Of a stretch of DNA of 64,000 nucleotides, positions 44,566-57,754 are shown one piece after another (within the stretch, counting starts at the first letter, position 1; every line of letters starts with the position of its first letter). Made by a program: the position numbers and the translations under genes. The notes below the pieces were generated by a model. That model did not search any database. It was not told where the DNA came from and was given only the letters and a program-made list of their open reading frames with translations. The DNA comes from Piezodorus guildinii (taxonomy: Eukaryota > Arthropoda > Insecta > Hemiptera > Pentatomidae), in contig CM041294.1 of NCBI GenBank assembly GCA_023052935.1, positions 105,771,116 through 105,835,115 of the forward strand, given 5' to 3'.

Positions 44566-47500
44566 CTGTACTTATTTGGACAGAAATAGCCTTTAGGGTC
44601 GTTATTTCGTTTACCTCCATACTATCATCTCGATAAGGTAACATATATTCTTTTCGTTCAATAAGAAAAAATGAGTATATGTAAATATTAAGAAGTTAAT
44701 TGGGGGAACAGTTAAAAACACTTTAATAAAGTCAATTAAGTTTTACTTAATTGAAGTGTTTCGATGACTGAATCCCTAATTAAGTTCTCCTCAATAAAAT
44801 TTATAAATATTGCGCCACATTGCAGAGACTTGATTTACCAAGAAAAGTCTTCCTAGCCTGGTCGATTCGGAGGAAATTCGTTCATAATAATTAGTCACAA
44901 AATAATTAAGTAGGGCCACTTTCAATAGCCGAAAGTTGAAATTCAAAGAAGTACCGATTTGAATAATATTAAAAAAAAAAAAAGATACATTAGTAACCAA
45001 ATATTATTAAAAAAGAAATGATTATCAACGAAATAACATTCAGACTAAATTATATTATTACTATATTCAGAATATTATTTTTATTAAAATTTGTTAATTA
45101 TCTTATAAATATTTTTTACTCGAGTGAAAAATGAGTTATTGGTTATTATCATAAAATTTTCTAAAAACAACTAAATGCTGATTAAAATCATATAACAAAC
45201 TAAGTTAAAAGTTATAATGGTTAAACGTAATTAAAAACCCAATAAAATTCAGCACTTCGAATAACAGGATTCCAAAACGCTGCTGTTACTTACCGTTATA
45301 TATATATTGATAACGACCAGCTTTATTTTTAGCCATGAAAACAAAAGTCGACGAACATTTCATAAATTACTAGTTATTTTATAGCAGTTCAAGTTTAAAT
45401 ATTTTAAATAATGCTTACCGTTAACTATAAGTAAATCGCAAGCAGAATCAATTTTTGTAACATTATATTCAAACAATCCTTCAACCAGATTCAGACTACA
45501 AGTCAATCGTGTTAGAAATAAATCACGATGAATGAGCGATTACGATTCATGCCTTTAGAACATTCTCTATGATCTGACGGAAAGAAAGACGAAATCTTAC
45601 TCTAATTGTTAAACCCACACCCTCCAGTTATTTTAGCAACGCAGAGCGAATAGAAATCTAAACATATCGCACACAAGGGCGTGTTGAATCAGTCATGCAG
45701 AGACCCGGCTTTCATCAGAGCCGGCGACGAGACTGACACGGACAAAGCATCGTTGGGAAGTAATCATTCACCTGATACGCTCACACTAACGGATTATATC
45801 ACTCCATGCCTGGCTTATTAGTTCCAGGCATCAAACAGCATATTGAAAAGCTATCAGTAATTGTAGACTTAACAAGCAAATTCATACAAGGAAAAAACGG
45901 TTACGATGAAGTCTACATGATATTAATAAATATGATGTAACTCTACACACAAATACTACGGAGTAAGTGTCCTATTAATAAATTTATTTTACCAAAATAT
46001 ACTAATATAGTCAAATCATCTCACTGTACAGCCGTTGGCCTGGAAAAAATACAAATTTATATATGTAAGCACTGAACCCGAGACCATTCATGAGTAGTAA
46101 AGGTATTTTTTTATATTAATATTAGTATATAACATATCGTGATTTTTTACGTCCGAGTCAATGATTTTTTTAATCACTGAATAAAAAACATTACACAAGA
46201 CATATTCCACATCATTTCTATTAAAACATGAGTAGCGGACTGGAATAAAATAAACAGTACACTCCAAAGTTACTCGATTTTTCACGAAGAATGGTTCCGT
46301 AGTTTCCAATTAAAGGAAAAAAAAATGATCATTTTGAGTAATCCTATGATTTCTTTTGCGTCATTTTAACCATTTTATTTATTTTTAACGAAGTTCTATT
46401 ATGTCGCTACTAACGAACAGCAGTTCATATGGTCGAATCCTGAGAACGCACAGATGTGTCTGATTGAGTAAGCTTTGACGCTAAACGTGCATTAGCAATT
46501 ATGGGATCGTGATAGCATAATGCATGCCGTAGCATATGGATCAATGCATCTGCCAGGTATGCAGCAGCAGTTTGAATCCATGTTTTTAGAATACCATTTT
46601 CCATGTTCCAAGAATTTAAAAAAAAAGTGAGCTGATTAGAGAAATTATTTTGACAACAATCTTACGACAGTAAAGTGATGTTCTAATCTTTTTTTTTTTT
46701 TTTCAATTTTTAAAAGAACAAAAGTCAACTACTTGTTTATCAACCTCATTGTAAAGAACTTTTTACTCCAATATGAACATATATAATTATGCATATAAAA
46801 TAATTTTGTATTAATGATTCTTGTAAATAAAACTATGAAATATAAAAAAAAAACAAAAAAAAAAAACATACCACGTAGTTAAGATAAAAGCTGACGAGTG
46901 ACGAAAGTGCAGACCATTATACTTCTATACCTCCCTCTATCCCCATCAAAAATACAACATAGTTAAAAAACTAGTATTTCGCAGTTAAATTTAACTATCT
47001 ATCCTATTTAGGCATGCATTTCATAAATAGAAGTTACAATTGAAAAAAAAAAAAAACCATCGATTAATAATTCTCACTACTTCCTAAACTCACCCCAAAA
47101 AAAGAAAACTCAGATTACATGATTTTATATTTATGACTATTTATTTAAGAAGATTCCACTTGATAACAATATTTCATGCATATAATCTAAAATATTTTTA
47201 GTAAGAAAGACTACTCTTCTATTAATAAAAAAGAATAAATAAAATATAATAAATTATCCTAACAATGTAGTAAGATGGGATATGTGAAGACCGGTATTTA
47301 CCATAATTGTAGCGATCATACGATGCGATAAAATGTAATGCCTTCCCTTGAAAAGACAATCTTCATTAAAAAATATTCCGCTCCTAAAAGTCGAAACCAA
47401 CAACAGCCTATGTATAAAATCTATAAATATTTAAAACGTCTGCGGTTCTGCAAGCAAATCACAGCGTTAAAAAAAATGCTTACATATAAAAGATTAACGA

Positions 47501-47914
47501 ATAAATAAAATATCTGAATACTTTGAGCTATACCTTATAGGTTTCAAAAACGTAATTGATACAAAGATTATTTAGAATATTAATTCCAAAAATCTCCCAG
47601 CCCAAGATAATATAAAACAAATAAAAATCTAAGCAGAGAAACACCAAAATACATCACTACTTTACATAGGTACAGATCAAAGAAAAATCATAAGTACACA
47701 AACGTTTCACCAATTACCTTATAAAAACGAGGAGGAGAAACTAAGATATCCAAGATGGCTTATCAAAATAATTAAAAATCATATTTGTTTTCAAAAACAA
47801 AACAAAAAGACACAAAAATCAGGTTAAGGTGCATAATTCCAGTTTATAAGGAAAGTTTAACCAGAATAAAAATCTTTACTGAAGGAAATGCATTCAGGGG
47901 ATATTAATACTCAC

Positions 47915-47956
47915 TGGGTTTGCGATGGAACACCTTTCGAGGCATGGTGTGAAAAT
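47915..47956 (-). CDS. Candidate first coding exon (42 bp) with ATG
   Basis: On the minus strand there is a good polypyrimidine acceptor GATTTTTTATTTGCAG. Eleven bases of leader follow, then CACACCATGCC with the ATG at 47945-47943, ten codons MPRKVFHRKP plus one base, and the strong donor GTGAGTATT (from 47914). The start MPR...RKP loosely recalls SNAG-type N-termini of zinc-finger repressors (MPRSFLV...), but the central residues differ, so I do not assign it. It would be a short coding exon of a gene running leftward with large introns. A chance match is possible. Confidence 0.35.
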
Positions 47957-49664
47957 CTGCAAATAAAAAATCATTTACATTCCAGGACATATTACGCGAA
48001 AAAAAAATGAAAATTATTTAAAACAAACATCTCATCTAAAACAGAAGACTACTTGGTGCTTGGATACATTTGCTGTCTACAGGAAAATCGTCGTGTACAA
48101 GAAGAGAACAAAACATAAAATGTGTGGACATTCCGCATTCAATGTATGTTCTAAAAACAAACAAAAAATGTTTATTTCATTTATACCACTAAACATGCAA
48201 AACTAGAAAAGAAACAAACAGTGAACATTATGTAACTAGACAAGAAATTAACGATGTAAACGATTGTCGAACGAATGCTTAGTTTTAACATAATTTCCTG
48301 TTTTCATTTGATCTTTTCATATATTATAACAGAACAGGATCGTTTCACTTAAATATGCAAATAAGAGAACAGATAAGAAAGTTCCATTTTCACGCATCGG
48401 ATATTTAATTTATTTAATAAAAACATACGAATAAAACCAAAGAGAAGTTGAAGAGAAAATAGAAGTTAAACAGATGATATTTCGGGGTACAGTCATCAAA
48501 ACATTCAATCAAGCAGAAACATAATTCGTAAATTAATTGAATATGCGAATAATCATAATACTCTTATTCATTGGAAGAAGCCTGAAAAATAGCGGAATGC
48601 AAGATCCCTATGCTGATTTAAAATCTTTCTGTACCTGTACCTAACATGTCCTGATAATCAAATACCAAAGTAAATTCGCTAATTGTTACTTCAAAACGTG
48701 AAAGACAGTTGCGACAAAACAAATCTAGTTATAAAAATATATCAGTTAAAAAATAATTAGACAATCCTTTAAAGCAAGGAAAGAAATGCAAGTATAGTGA
48801 GTTAATTTTCATTGATATACTATAAACATATTTAATTAATTCTGTTGTCTCTTAATGCATTAAATAAAGGCTTAAACGAAAAAACTATAAATACACGAAT
48901 CTATGTTAATTAAAAGTAAAAGCAGTTAATTTCTGGTTTCTCTAATTGTAAGTAATTACAAGTACGAAAAGTAATTACATTAATTTCACCGACCAATTAT
49001 GATTGTAAAAGTTTAACGATTATTTTTAACCTTTAAGAATATAAAGAATAATTTAAAAATTGGCTTGTTACAACTTATAAGATTTAAAAAGTTTTAAAGT
49101 CAAAAACCCGCGAAATTTCCTACTAAAATGTGTAAACATATTGTTTTCAAATAATTACATTTTATATTGACACAGAGGAATTTGGCGCTTGTTCGCTGAA
49201 AGCTTCTTAAAATATATTAAGAAACGTTTTGAAAAAGACACTGGGATTTTTAAAAAGAAAAAGATATTTAAAGTATAAATTTTGTATTAATATGCCTCAT
49301 TATATTATTACAGTAAAAATTTGTTTTTTGTTAATCGATATTAACGCAAATTAATGGAGACAAATATAATAATAATAATTGCTATATTATTTCTGCGATA
49401 TGCCTCTTTAGAATATATAAAAAGTCAACTAAATAAAAGTGAGCTTGAGTGGTGTTGAGTATAAATAATGAAAATAATAATAATGAATAAAGAGTAAATA
49501 ATGCAATAAAATAAGCAACGAATAAGAAACCAAATCATGTTTTTTAAAAAAAGTACCATTATTCTTGAACTCACGGAATTTTATTTTAAGTAATAGAATA
49601 CTTGTGAATAATTTGAATTAAATAATAAAATCACCTAACACAACTGCACGATTATTGCAAACTA

Positions 49665-50235
49665 GAAAATTCGACTAAACCAAGACAAATCCCAACATAT
49701 TACTTTCAGACTCCGACATGAAATTTACTTACCAATATATCTTGATAGCACATAAATTTCAGAGACAGACACAGTAAAATATCTTAGCTTGACATTCGGT
49801 GGAATAATGACATGGAGCCCACACTTCAAGAACAGACAGACGACGCTAAAGAAAAGGCTAAAACTTTTACACTGACTAATTTCAAGACATTCAAAATTTA
49901 ACACTTTTTTCTCATAACGCCAATTTAGTTACATGTTTTGCCAGAATAGTTTGTGATTAATTTACTTTTACTGTATCTAGATACATATACTTAACACTGA
50001 CACCTACATACTGAAACTCATTTAGACTTACGCGTCACAGATATACGGGAGAGCAAAAATGAGAAGACAAACGCTTTCGTGAAATTCAAATTTTCCGATC
50101 CGAAACAATATAACAAATTCCACATTTAACAAAAATACACTACGTAAAGACCTTCACATACCAAGATTCTACAAAAAGATTCGGACCTTTTACAAACGTT
50201 TTCACTCGCAGAAGGATGAAAAGAAGTAGGATAAG
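49665..50235 (+). pseudogene. Jockey-clade LINE RT remnant (Jockey-3)
   Basis: The frame reads KIRLNQDKSQHITFRLRHE, SETDTVKYLSLTFGGIMTW and SPHFKNRQTTLKKRLKLL, then LISRHSKFN (49665-49905). These are the post-palm K-HITF and VKYLGL-FD--LTW-PH blocks of Jockey elements. After degraded sequence the C-terminal part resumes with NTLRKDLHIPRFYKKIRTFY and KRFHSQ (about 50127-50210). Stops and shifts lie between. No 3' UTR could be matched. It shows the same orientation as the next two Jockey pieces. Confidence 0.78.
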
Positions 50236-51124
50236 GGACTTTTTGACCGAAATACGTAATAGGAAGCACACCGGGAAGAAGTGCCAATGGGCATGTCTCC
50301 ATCATCATAACCTTCCTCAAATTCGCTAAATGTCAACACTGACTGACAGGTGTGAATAAAAAAATCAATACGTACAGTATAATATAACCATTATTTAAGA
50401 ATACATTCATGAGACATATTTAGTCTCACAATACTTTACTATTTTTTTTCCAAAGCACTGATACCCTAGAAGAGCGACTTCAAAACATGAGGAATAAATC
50501 AGGGATTAGTTGAAAGATTTAAAGAAACTATTAAGTGACTGCTGTACTAGTTTTACATAGAGAAAAGCGGGTGGAAAATAGCCAGGATGTGGAAAACAGA
50601 GGGAGATATGAAGGAAGGTATTATATAGGAGATAGGGGCATGCATATGGAGAAGGGAGCTTTTTGTAGCCTCCGGGCATCCCTGGATCAACTTCAGGCAC
50701 AACTTTTATTCAAACCCGTCCGAGTTTAAATTGATATCAATACTCAAAGTTATAACAGAGTATAACGCCGGTTATTACAACTAACTTTCCTGTTATCTAC
50801 AATAAGAGACTTGCGTTCCTCCAACAAGTACTCAGGATGCTAAATAGAGCGTACATCTATAATAAAACCTCCAATCGCGTCCATGCACTTCAAGTTTAAT
50901 ACACCGCTACAGAGCGAATCCCGGCCGTATTTTAAAGTATTCTGCAGCAAAATCTCTTAAATCATGATCTCTAAATCATTATATTACCAAAAATTAAAAA
51001 TAATAAATTCTCTTTATTTTATTTTTTTACTATATTAAATTAAATGTGTTGTAAATTCTGTATATATAATTTAGGTGTCACATGATACATTTTTTCCATG
51101 ATACTGAAGCAATAATTTTTTTTA
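50236..51124. other. Unique DNA, nothing recognised
   Basis: Overlapping short frames on both strands at 50506-50729 have no domain. The rest is A+T-rich. Confidence 0.35.
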
Positions 51125-51446
51125 CAAGACAATACTGAAGCCAATCTGGACCTACGGACTTGAACTGTGGGGGACAGCTAAACGTTTTAACATCAAACTC
51201 ATTCAATCCTTTCAATCCAAAGTCCTCCGAACAATAGTAAATGCTCCTTATTATGTCTCCAACTATACCTTACACCACGACCTTAATGTTCCATTTATTT
51301 CAGACCTGATTCCATCCTAAAATTCCAAATTCCACCAGAACCTCATTCATCATCCTAACCCTCTAGCACAATCCCTATCCAGCTCCACTCATCCATACAA
51401 CCCTCCTAGAAGGTTGAAACGGGAGTGGCCCTGAGACATATTGTAA
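51125..51446 (+). pseudogene. Jockey-clade LINE RT C-terminus (Jockey-2)
   Basis: The frame reads TILKPIWTYGLELWGTAKRF, NIKLIQSFQSKVLRTIVNAP, YYVSNYTLHHDLNVPFISDL. After stops it continues with HHPNPLAQSLSS and ends PPRRLKREWP. The end RDIL plus stop (51444-51446) is reached only after a one-base shift. The order LKP-WTYG-ELWG, FQ-KVLR-I-NAP, HHDLN-P, HPNPLA, RRLKR is the classic Jockey C-terminus. It is 5'-truncated and non-functional. Confidence 0.88.
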
Positions 51447-51887
51447 ACATCTATTCTGGAGTTCTGACACTGGTCAGATTCTCCTCTCATGTGCGGTGTG
51501 ATTGTGGCTGTGGCGCCCTCACTTAGCTTCCGCTGGCTCTCACCAGTGATGCGGCTGAGAGGGAGGCGCTGGGATCCTTTGGACTCTGCTTGTCCTTTCA
51601 CTAGTGGGGGAACAACCCCGTGCGGGGTTCCAGAGCTGATTGTAAATATTGTACATAGGTATGAATGTGACATGTTTTGTTTATTTATTTGTTAACTTCA
51701 CTTATTTGTATTTATTTTGTCTACAAATTTTGTTATTATATACGTTTATTTATTTTGATTTTATTTTATATAATTTGACTTTCCTTTTGTTTATATTGTA
51801 AATATTATATGAATGAGATCCTGTAGGACTATTATTATTGTCTATTATGACAAATTGTAATATATACGAATAAAAAAAAAAAAAAAT
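51447..51887 (+). mobile_element. 3' UTR and poly-A tail of Jockey-2
   Basis: Continues from the coding end with a G+C-rich part (GTGCGGTGTGATTGTGGCTG, GGGAGGCGCTGGGATCC), then GTAAATATTGTACATAGGTA. A T-rich stretch follows, then ATATACGAATAAA and about 14 A. The same UTR without coding sequence is at 12478-12803. Frames on both strands in the G+C-rich part are not genes. Confidence 0.82.
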
Positions 51888-52869
51888 TATTAACTAAGTT
51901 AAATATAAACAATAAATTTTCTTTTATTTGAAATCTGATATTTGTTTTTGATTTGATTACGTTGCTCATGATAAATTATAGGACAGAATAGGATCCAATC
52001 TATAATGAAACAAATATGAGGATTAAACATAAGGTATTAATTACACATAAAAGTAAATAGATACCAAACATGGAAATATAACTACTATTTTGATAAAACA
52101 AAAGATGAATGGTATTGCGGATGGCAAAAAGGCCTCATTTTCGCAGAATAATCTGATAAAACAATAATGAGAGGGCATGGACCATAGGCAATTTATTACC
52201 GATAATGATCTCTAGTACTAATACCCATCCCTTTGTCAGTGACACATTCTTGATAGAGTCGATTGAAATTGGACATGAAAAGCGGTAATCTATTCACACT
52301 TGGGCAGTCCCCTGCTGACACAATGGCTTCATTGTTTTCCCAACAAGTGGATAGACCTCTCACCGAGGGTCTGTCTATACCCTCAGGCTGTTGACCGGAT
52401 TGGAGTAAATAAAATTAATTATTAAAATTTCCATTATGGCAACTGTGAGATCCTTTCACAATCCTATCAGGAGTTCTGTTTCAAACATGTATGGTGTAGA
52501 AACATCGGGTAGGAAAATATGGGATAAAATTAGGTCGAAAAAGAGGCAATTCGAATTAGTTCAACACATTGCATCTTTAGATAAAGGTAAGCACAAATTT
52601 AATCAATTATAATATCATTAAAATTTATTTATTAAAATCTTTTCAATTGTTGGGTAAATACCAGTTCTATCGAAACGGTGTCCTAAATAATAAATTTATT
52701 TTTGGACTTTTTAGAGCCTGAAGACGTCCATCAATGGAATGCAGCTGAGGGATAATAATTAACCATTCCCAAATAACATCGTAACTTCTTCACGGTTTTC
52801 GGCCTTGGATGGCTATATGCGATGGGATGGGATCGGAGCCACCGATATACAGGACTGCCAAAAAGACTA
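51888..52869. other. Unique DNA with a G+C-richer island
   Basis: Positions 52140-52400 are richer and contain short inverted words (GACCTCTCACCGAGGGTC at about 52353-52370). There is no frame. It may be a regulatory block. Confidence 0.3.
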
Positions 52870-53035
52870 ACATACTGTCCATACAGACCTTCAAATACCA
52901 ACAGTCAACGAACACCGTTTTCACAACCACCTACACCAATATACCAACCCATTAATAGAAAACATGGCCACTACCGATATATCTCACAATACTCTCAGAA
53001 TACCGAAAAGAAGTTGGATAAGCGACGATGCTCTC
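52870..53035 (+). pseudogene. Jockey-clade LINE C-terminal fragment (Jockey-4)
   Basis: One frame reads TVHTDLQIPTVNEHRFHNHL, HQYTNPLIENMATTDISHNT and LRIPKRSWISDDAL. This aligns with the final IHRDLQIPTVNE, HPNPLI and RRLKRRWP-DL part of Jockey RT. Only the end is present. A longer 113-codon frame at 52822-53163 is in another register and is a shadow. Confidence 0.7.
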
Positions 53036-56000
53036 TCTATCATCAAACCACACCACAACACCAACCTCATCTCACATTTACTGGTTGTCAACTACTTGGC
53101 CGGTTTCAATTCAGAAAAGAGTTGTTTTACTTTACTTCGGTAACCCGAACAGAAAAAAAATAATATGGACTTAAACCTTTATTAATATAACATTAAATAC
53201 CATCTTTCTAATTGTTTTGTTAAAGGGGGTTCCCCAATTATATCAAAGGCGGTATTGAAGTCTACCAATAAAGTCATGAGTATTAATTATATAATTATAG
53301 GTACAATAGTGAAGCTTTATCACAATTATAGTCTCCGAATATTTTCAACTTGTGGTCAGCATTACGTTTTAAAATGTAGACTTATATATTTATCCTATAA
53401 TACGGCTTGGACTGCTGAACATGGTATGGGTGTCCAAGCCCGCAGATGTGGAGGACACGACCATGATGAACAGACCCGTACATCACCGACCCCTGGCATT
53501 CTTCCAGGTGAGAGGAACTGAAAAAAAAAAAAATCAACCGCTCTAGAAGAGATTGAGGATCGATACCAAGGTCCATGTTAATATTATACACCCTCGAGCA
53601 ACAAACCCATAAGCATGGTAGAGGCACTTAACAGGGCAATGACTGAGAAGAAATGGTTGGGATAGCACGACAGAGTGAAAGCAAAAGCTACAAATTATGA
53701 ATGAAAATTTATAAGTCGAAAATTGTAATATGAATTTCTCTACATAGTGAAGTATATCCTTTGGGTCAGACCATAATAATCATAAAATATAATAATACTT
53801 TTAAGTATATGGTCAGAATAGAATGATCAGATTAACAAGGAGTGATAAAGCGGAAAAATAATTAAAAGAGATTTTGATGATAGAGAAGTGGAATATAGAA
53901 ATACGATAGGATTGACACCCGTCAGAGCCAAAGATAATCATGGAATGGAATTAGAACAGAAGAAAATAGAGAATAAGATTGAAATATGAAATAGAAGAAA
54001 ATATACTTGCATGACAAGGCACGAGGAAAGAACATACCTTGGATAGAAAGAAATAGAGAAACTTATTGGAAGATTTCGAGGTCAAGAAAAACAAGACAGG
54101 GGAAGTGTTTTCTTCCATGTATTTTCTCAGATCTCCAAATATATACCCGGTATTTCTCAATACTAGGAACGGTGGAAGAAGTTCGATCCTGACCGCAATC
54201 AGAAATACTTTTTGGATTTCCAATATTACCATCTTTCACAACTGTCTAGACATTCGACGAAAATTATAAATGTCAACAAAGAGGTCAGGTCTTGCTGAAC
54301 TATTAAAATATATAACCAATTTTAAAAGCATGATACGTTATTTTCCAAAGTTCATCAATACACTTATAAAACTTATATATATCTTGTTAAGATAATAAAA
54401 ATAATTATCTTTCAAAATCTATAGTAAGTAAGGTGTTTTGATATTTATTGTGTTTATATAATCTAAGACACTTAGAAAATCAAATAATTAACAAAAGGAG
54501 TGAAACTTGGCATATATTTTAAGACTTTTGCTATTTCGAAAACTAGGTAGCTTAAATGCCGTTAGTTTAAAATAAAAAAAGTAAACGAATTATCGTTTTC
54601 GCGCTAGACTTACCACACACAGACTCTAAAACGTTTATTTTCCAGTGAAGTGAAAATATAGATGGTTTTTACATTAGCACATCGTCATTTATAGAATTTG
54701 ATTTAGATATAATACAAGACATAATAACAAAGCGACGTTCATATTTTTCAGTTAGAGTGTTTTTCACCTACTAAAGTTCCTTAAATCTATTTTACATGCT
54801 TTTGGCCTCACCAGTTAGTCTATTTGGATGTTCAAAAATATAGTGAGTTATATACACATCAGGTTATATTATATCTACACGAAAAAAAAAAAAATGAACA
54901 TAGATCTAACTAAAAATATTTTGAATTTCTGAATAACTTTTTCGACTGCATGAGCAACACTTGATAAGGTAGATATTACCCTCCACATCAGGATTCAGAA
55001 GGAACCATGAAGCTGAGGTAGAACAGTAAGAGTTGGTCTAAAGCATTCCAGGTGGTTGAGAAAGGCCGCAGCAATGGGAGCAATCTAGGTCTCACATTTT
55101 ATCAGACGGCTTGGTTTTAGCCTGTGTGATATGCTTCTGTGGTTTGTTCATTCTCTTTATTCAAAGGACTTCAGTATATTTAAAGGAAATTGATAATCTT
55201 CGTTTATTTAAAAAAAAATAATAAAATGATAAAACGATAGGTTAAGCAAGGAATGACTATATCCTATAAAACGGCATCAATTGAGTATTGAAAAAACAAA
55301 GTCAGAAACAGACGAGCTTTTAATAAATAAAGTTAAAAATAAAGAGTTCATCGGATCGGCATCAAATATTAAAGAAACAGAATGAAAGTTTTATTGACAC
55401 GACTGGACTGTGACACCGGAGAGAATCCAGTAATCATTATTCGCTATTTCGATGTGTTTTCTGGTCAGTAAAAGTTAGGGAAAATATTTTAAATTATATT
55501 AACAATAGTGCAACCAGTATATCAACTGTATTTTATATATATGTAAGGATGGAAAGAACAATGAAGGAGTAATTTCGTGGAATTTACCACAAGAAAGAAA
55601 AAAAAAAAAAGGCTTTTCTTGGAAATCATGCATAAATATGATCCCAAATACAAAGCTTCTTATTCTTCCTGATTTATTAGGTTTTTTGACTTTGTGTTTA
55701 ATAAGCACTAAAATCCTATTTGCTTTAGTATGCTCAAAATAGTTTCATTTCTTTTGAGTGCTATAGAAGCTTTAATTCCATATTAATTAACTAATGTAAC
55801 GTTAAACGTAAAAACGAAATTAGGTTTTTATAATTTCTCTAACAATAAAATAAAATAAAGCCTTATATTTATGCCAATATTATTAAAACTCTTATGGGAA
55901 ATTTAAGAAAATGAGTTATATTTTTAATAACAAGCTTATGGAACTTGGTTAAAAGTCTATAGAAATTTTAAATTTAGTCAATTCATACAAAGCCACCATA

Positions 56001-56889
56001 CCATAATTTTTAAAATCATCTAATAAGAAACTATAAGAAAATTTAGTATGAAATTTAGTAGCATCTTCATGCTAAACCTTTTTTATTTTAATTTAAAAAA
56101 AAATCTGAAATTTTCAATGTTTTACTTGTATCGTAATACTTATGTATAAGAAACCGATTATCAGGACCATCACTTTATGACTATTGGTATATTTGTCACA
56201 GGATGACTCTACGAATTAAATATTTTTTGAAATTTAACTGGTTTCTTCACTGAATTTTTTTCACTTAAAATGATTTAAAAAAAATAATTTAAGTAAATAA
56301 ACAAATTTTAAATCTGAGAAATGTTCCATAATTGTCCAACATCTATTATTATAGTGTCCCCTTTTCGAAACATCAAGACGTAAAATTCAACTGACAGGAA
56401 CCCTAAAAGATAAATTAAAAGATGATGAAGACAGAGTAAAAAAGTTACTAAGCTATATGAAAGAAATTAAATATAACAACCAAATCTAGCAAACCACAGT
56501 TGCCAATGACTCTGTAGGGTCTCTACAAATAACAAAATTAAAAAAAAAAAATCTGAGAAAAAGATTTTATATTTTCATTATATGATTGAATAAGCCATTC
56601 GTATATTTTTAACTACACATAGATGATGAATGTAAATATTAGTAGCACTACTATAAAATGTATACTTAATTTTTTTTATTTAGTTTCAGGACACGACGAA
56701 AAAAAAGATAATAAATACAAAAAAAAAAAAAAAAAAAAAAAAGTCTATATATATACAAAACGAAAAAAGAAACATTAAAATTGGTTTAGAAATAGCAGAG
56801 ATGCACCGTTTTGAAATAAGCACTAGTGATTGAACATTTTTCTTTGAATTATTTATTGCTTTTGATATTAGTTAATTGCCTTCAGACTG
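53036..56889. other. Unique A+T-rich DNA with a DR1 scrap
   Basis: Positions 54540-54660 keep TTTTCGCGCTAGACTTACCA, CACACAC and AAACGTTTATTTTCC of DR1 (minus orientation). Positions 53400-53520 are slightly G+C-richer with an 88-codon frame of unknown meaning. Poly-A runs are frequent (for example 56720-56742). Nothing else is recognised. Confidence 0.35.
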
Positions 56890-57075
56890 CTATATAAACA
56901 GTTATCAAAATCAAGTGGAAGGAAGAAGGACTCGAGGAAGACCTCTGAACACCGAGGAATAAGATGTGAAAGAGAAGAGAGTTCAGGGATATGAAGTCAG
57001 GGAAGGCGAAATGTGGTCCAAGATCTACAGTAGGCATCTTCACACTGCGCGGCGGAAGGGAGGACAAGACTATGA
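56890..57075 (+). pseudogene. Possible LINE C-terminal scrap
   Basis: The plus strand has residues QVEGRRTRGRPLNTEE followed by a stop and then DVKERREFRDMKSGKAKCGP. GRRTRGRP before the end is common in insect LINE ORF2 tails, but the rest does not align clearly. The minus-strand 61-codon frame covers the same DNA. Confidence 0.35.
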
Positions 57076-57754
57076 TGATGAAGATGATACTAAACAGTTA
57101 TACCGTAGTTATAAAAATATTCAAATATAGTTATTTGATAATAATGAACTATCGTGTAACGATTTAAAGATTTTTTATAATATGGTTGGAATTACTCTCA
57201 ATCCGCAAACAATAGTTTTCTTAAGGAAAGTATCTTTAACAACAAAATGGACTTTTGATGGTTTAGAGACCAACTACATAGTCAATTCAGGACCCGGTAT
57301 TCCAGCAAGTTATTTTTCCAGCAATGAAGGGCTGAGTCCGAGAGAACACTAAAATACAACATAAATGGCCGTTAGCTGTCGTTGGCTACCTCGAGAGATT
57401 TACATATCGATCTCCAGCTGCTAGTCTGACTATTATTAAAAAACTGTCACACACGCAGGTCACGGAACAGACGGCTGATTTATATACGATTATAATTTGT
57501 ATTTAACCCGTACCGGTCCCGTGGAGACCATTTCTCTCTTTAAAACATAATTTATTGGATTAGCAGGGTAATCCTAGGGTCTGGACAAAAAAAGGGATGA
57601 AGAAGATCCCGGATCTTTCTGCCGGAGAGGGGGGTCGGGTCGATTCGGAACACAGGAATAAATACAGATGGATGTTAGAAGTAATATTTTCTTAAATGTA
57701 TAGTTTTAAAAAAATCATTACTGAAATAAAAAATAGTTAAAAATACGATTTTTT
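57076..57754. other. Unique DNA with a G+C-richer island
   Basis: Positions 57340-57640 hold non-repetitive sequence such as ATGGCCGTTAGCTGTCGTTG and ACCCGTACCGGTCCCGTGG. No frame or known motif. It may be a regulatory block. Confidence 0.3.

Larger units (their letters stand above)
44051..49664. other. Long unique stretch with exon candidates
   Basis: Mostly A+T-rich. Positions 44270-44600 form a G+C-rich, CpG-containing island with a candidate exon on the minus strand (44514-44565). A plus-strand frame of 84 codons (44342-44596) crosses the same island and has no domain. Positions 45600-45800 are also richer and hold a small stem-loop CCGGCTTTCATCAGAGCCGG at about 45704-45723. A second candidate exon is at 47915-47956. 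No window repeat is seen. Confidence 0.3.

Noticed and set aside
50506..50729. Overlapping 64-codon frames on both strands
   Set aside because: No domain, no splice or start context, and equal length on both strands suggests chance.
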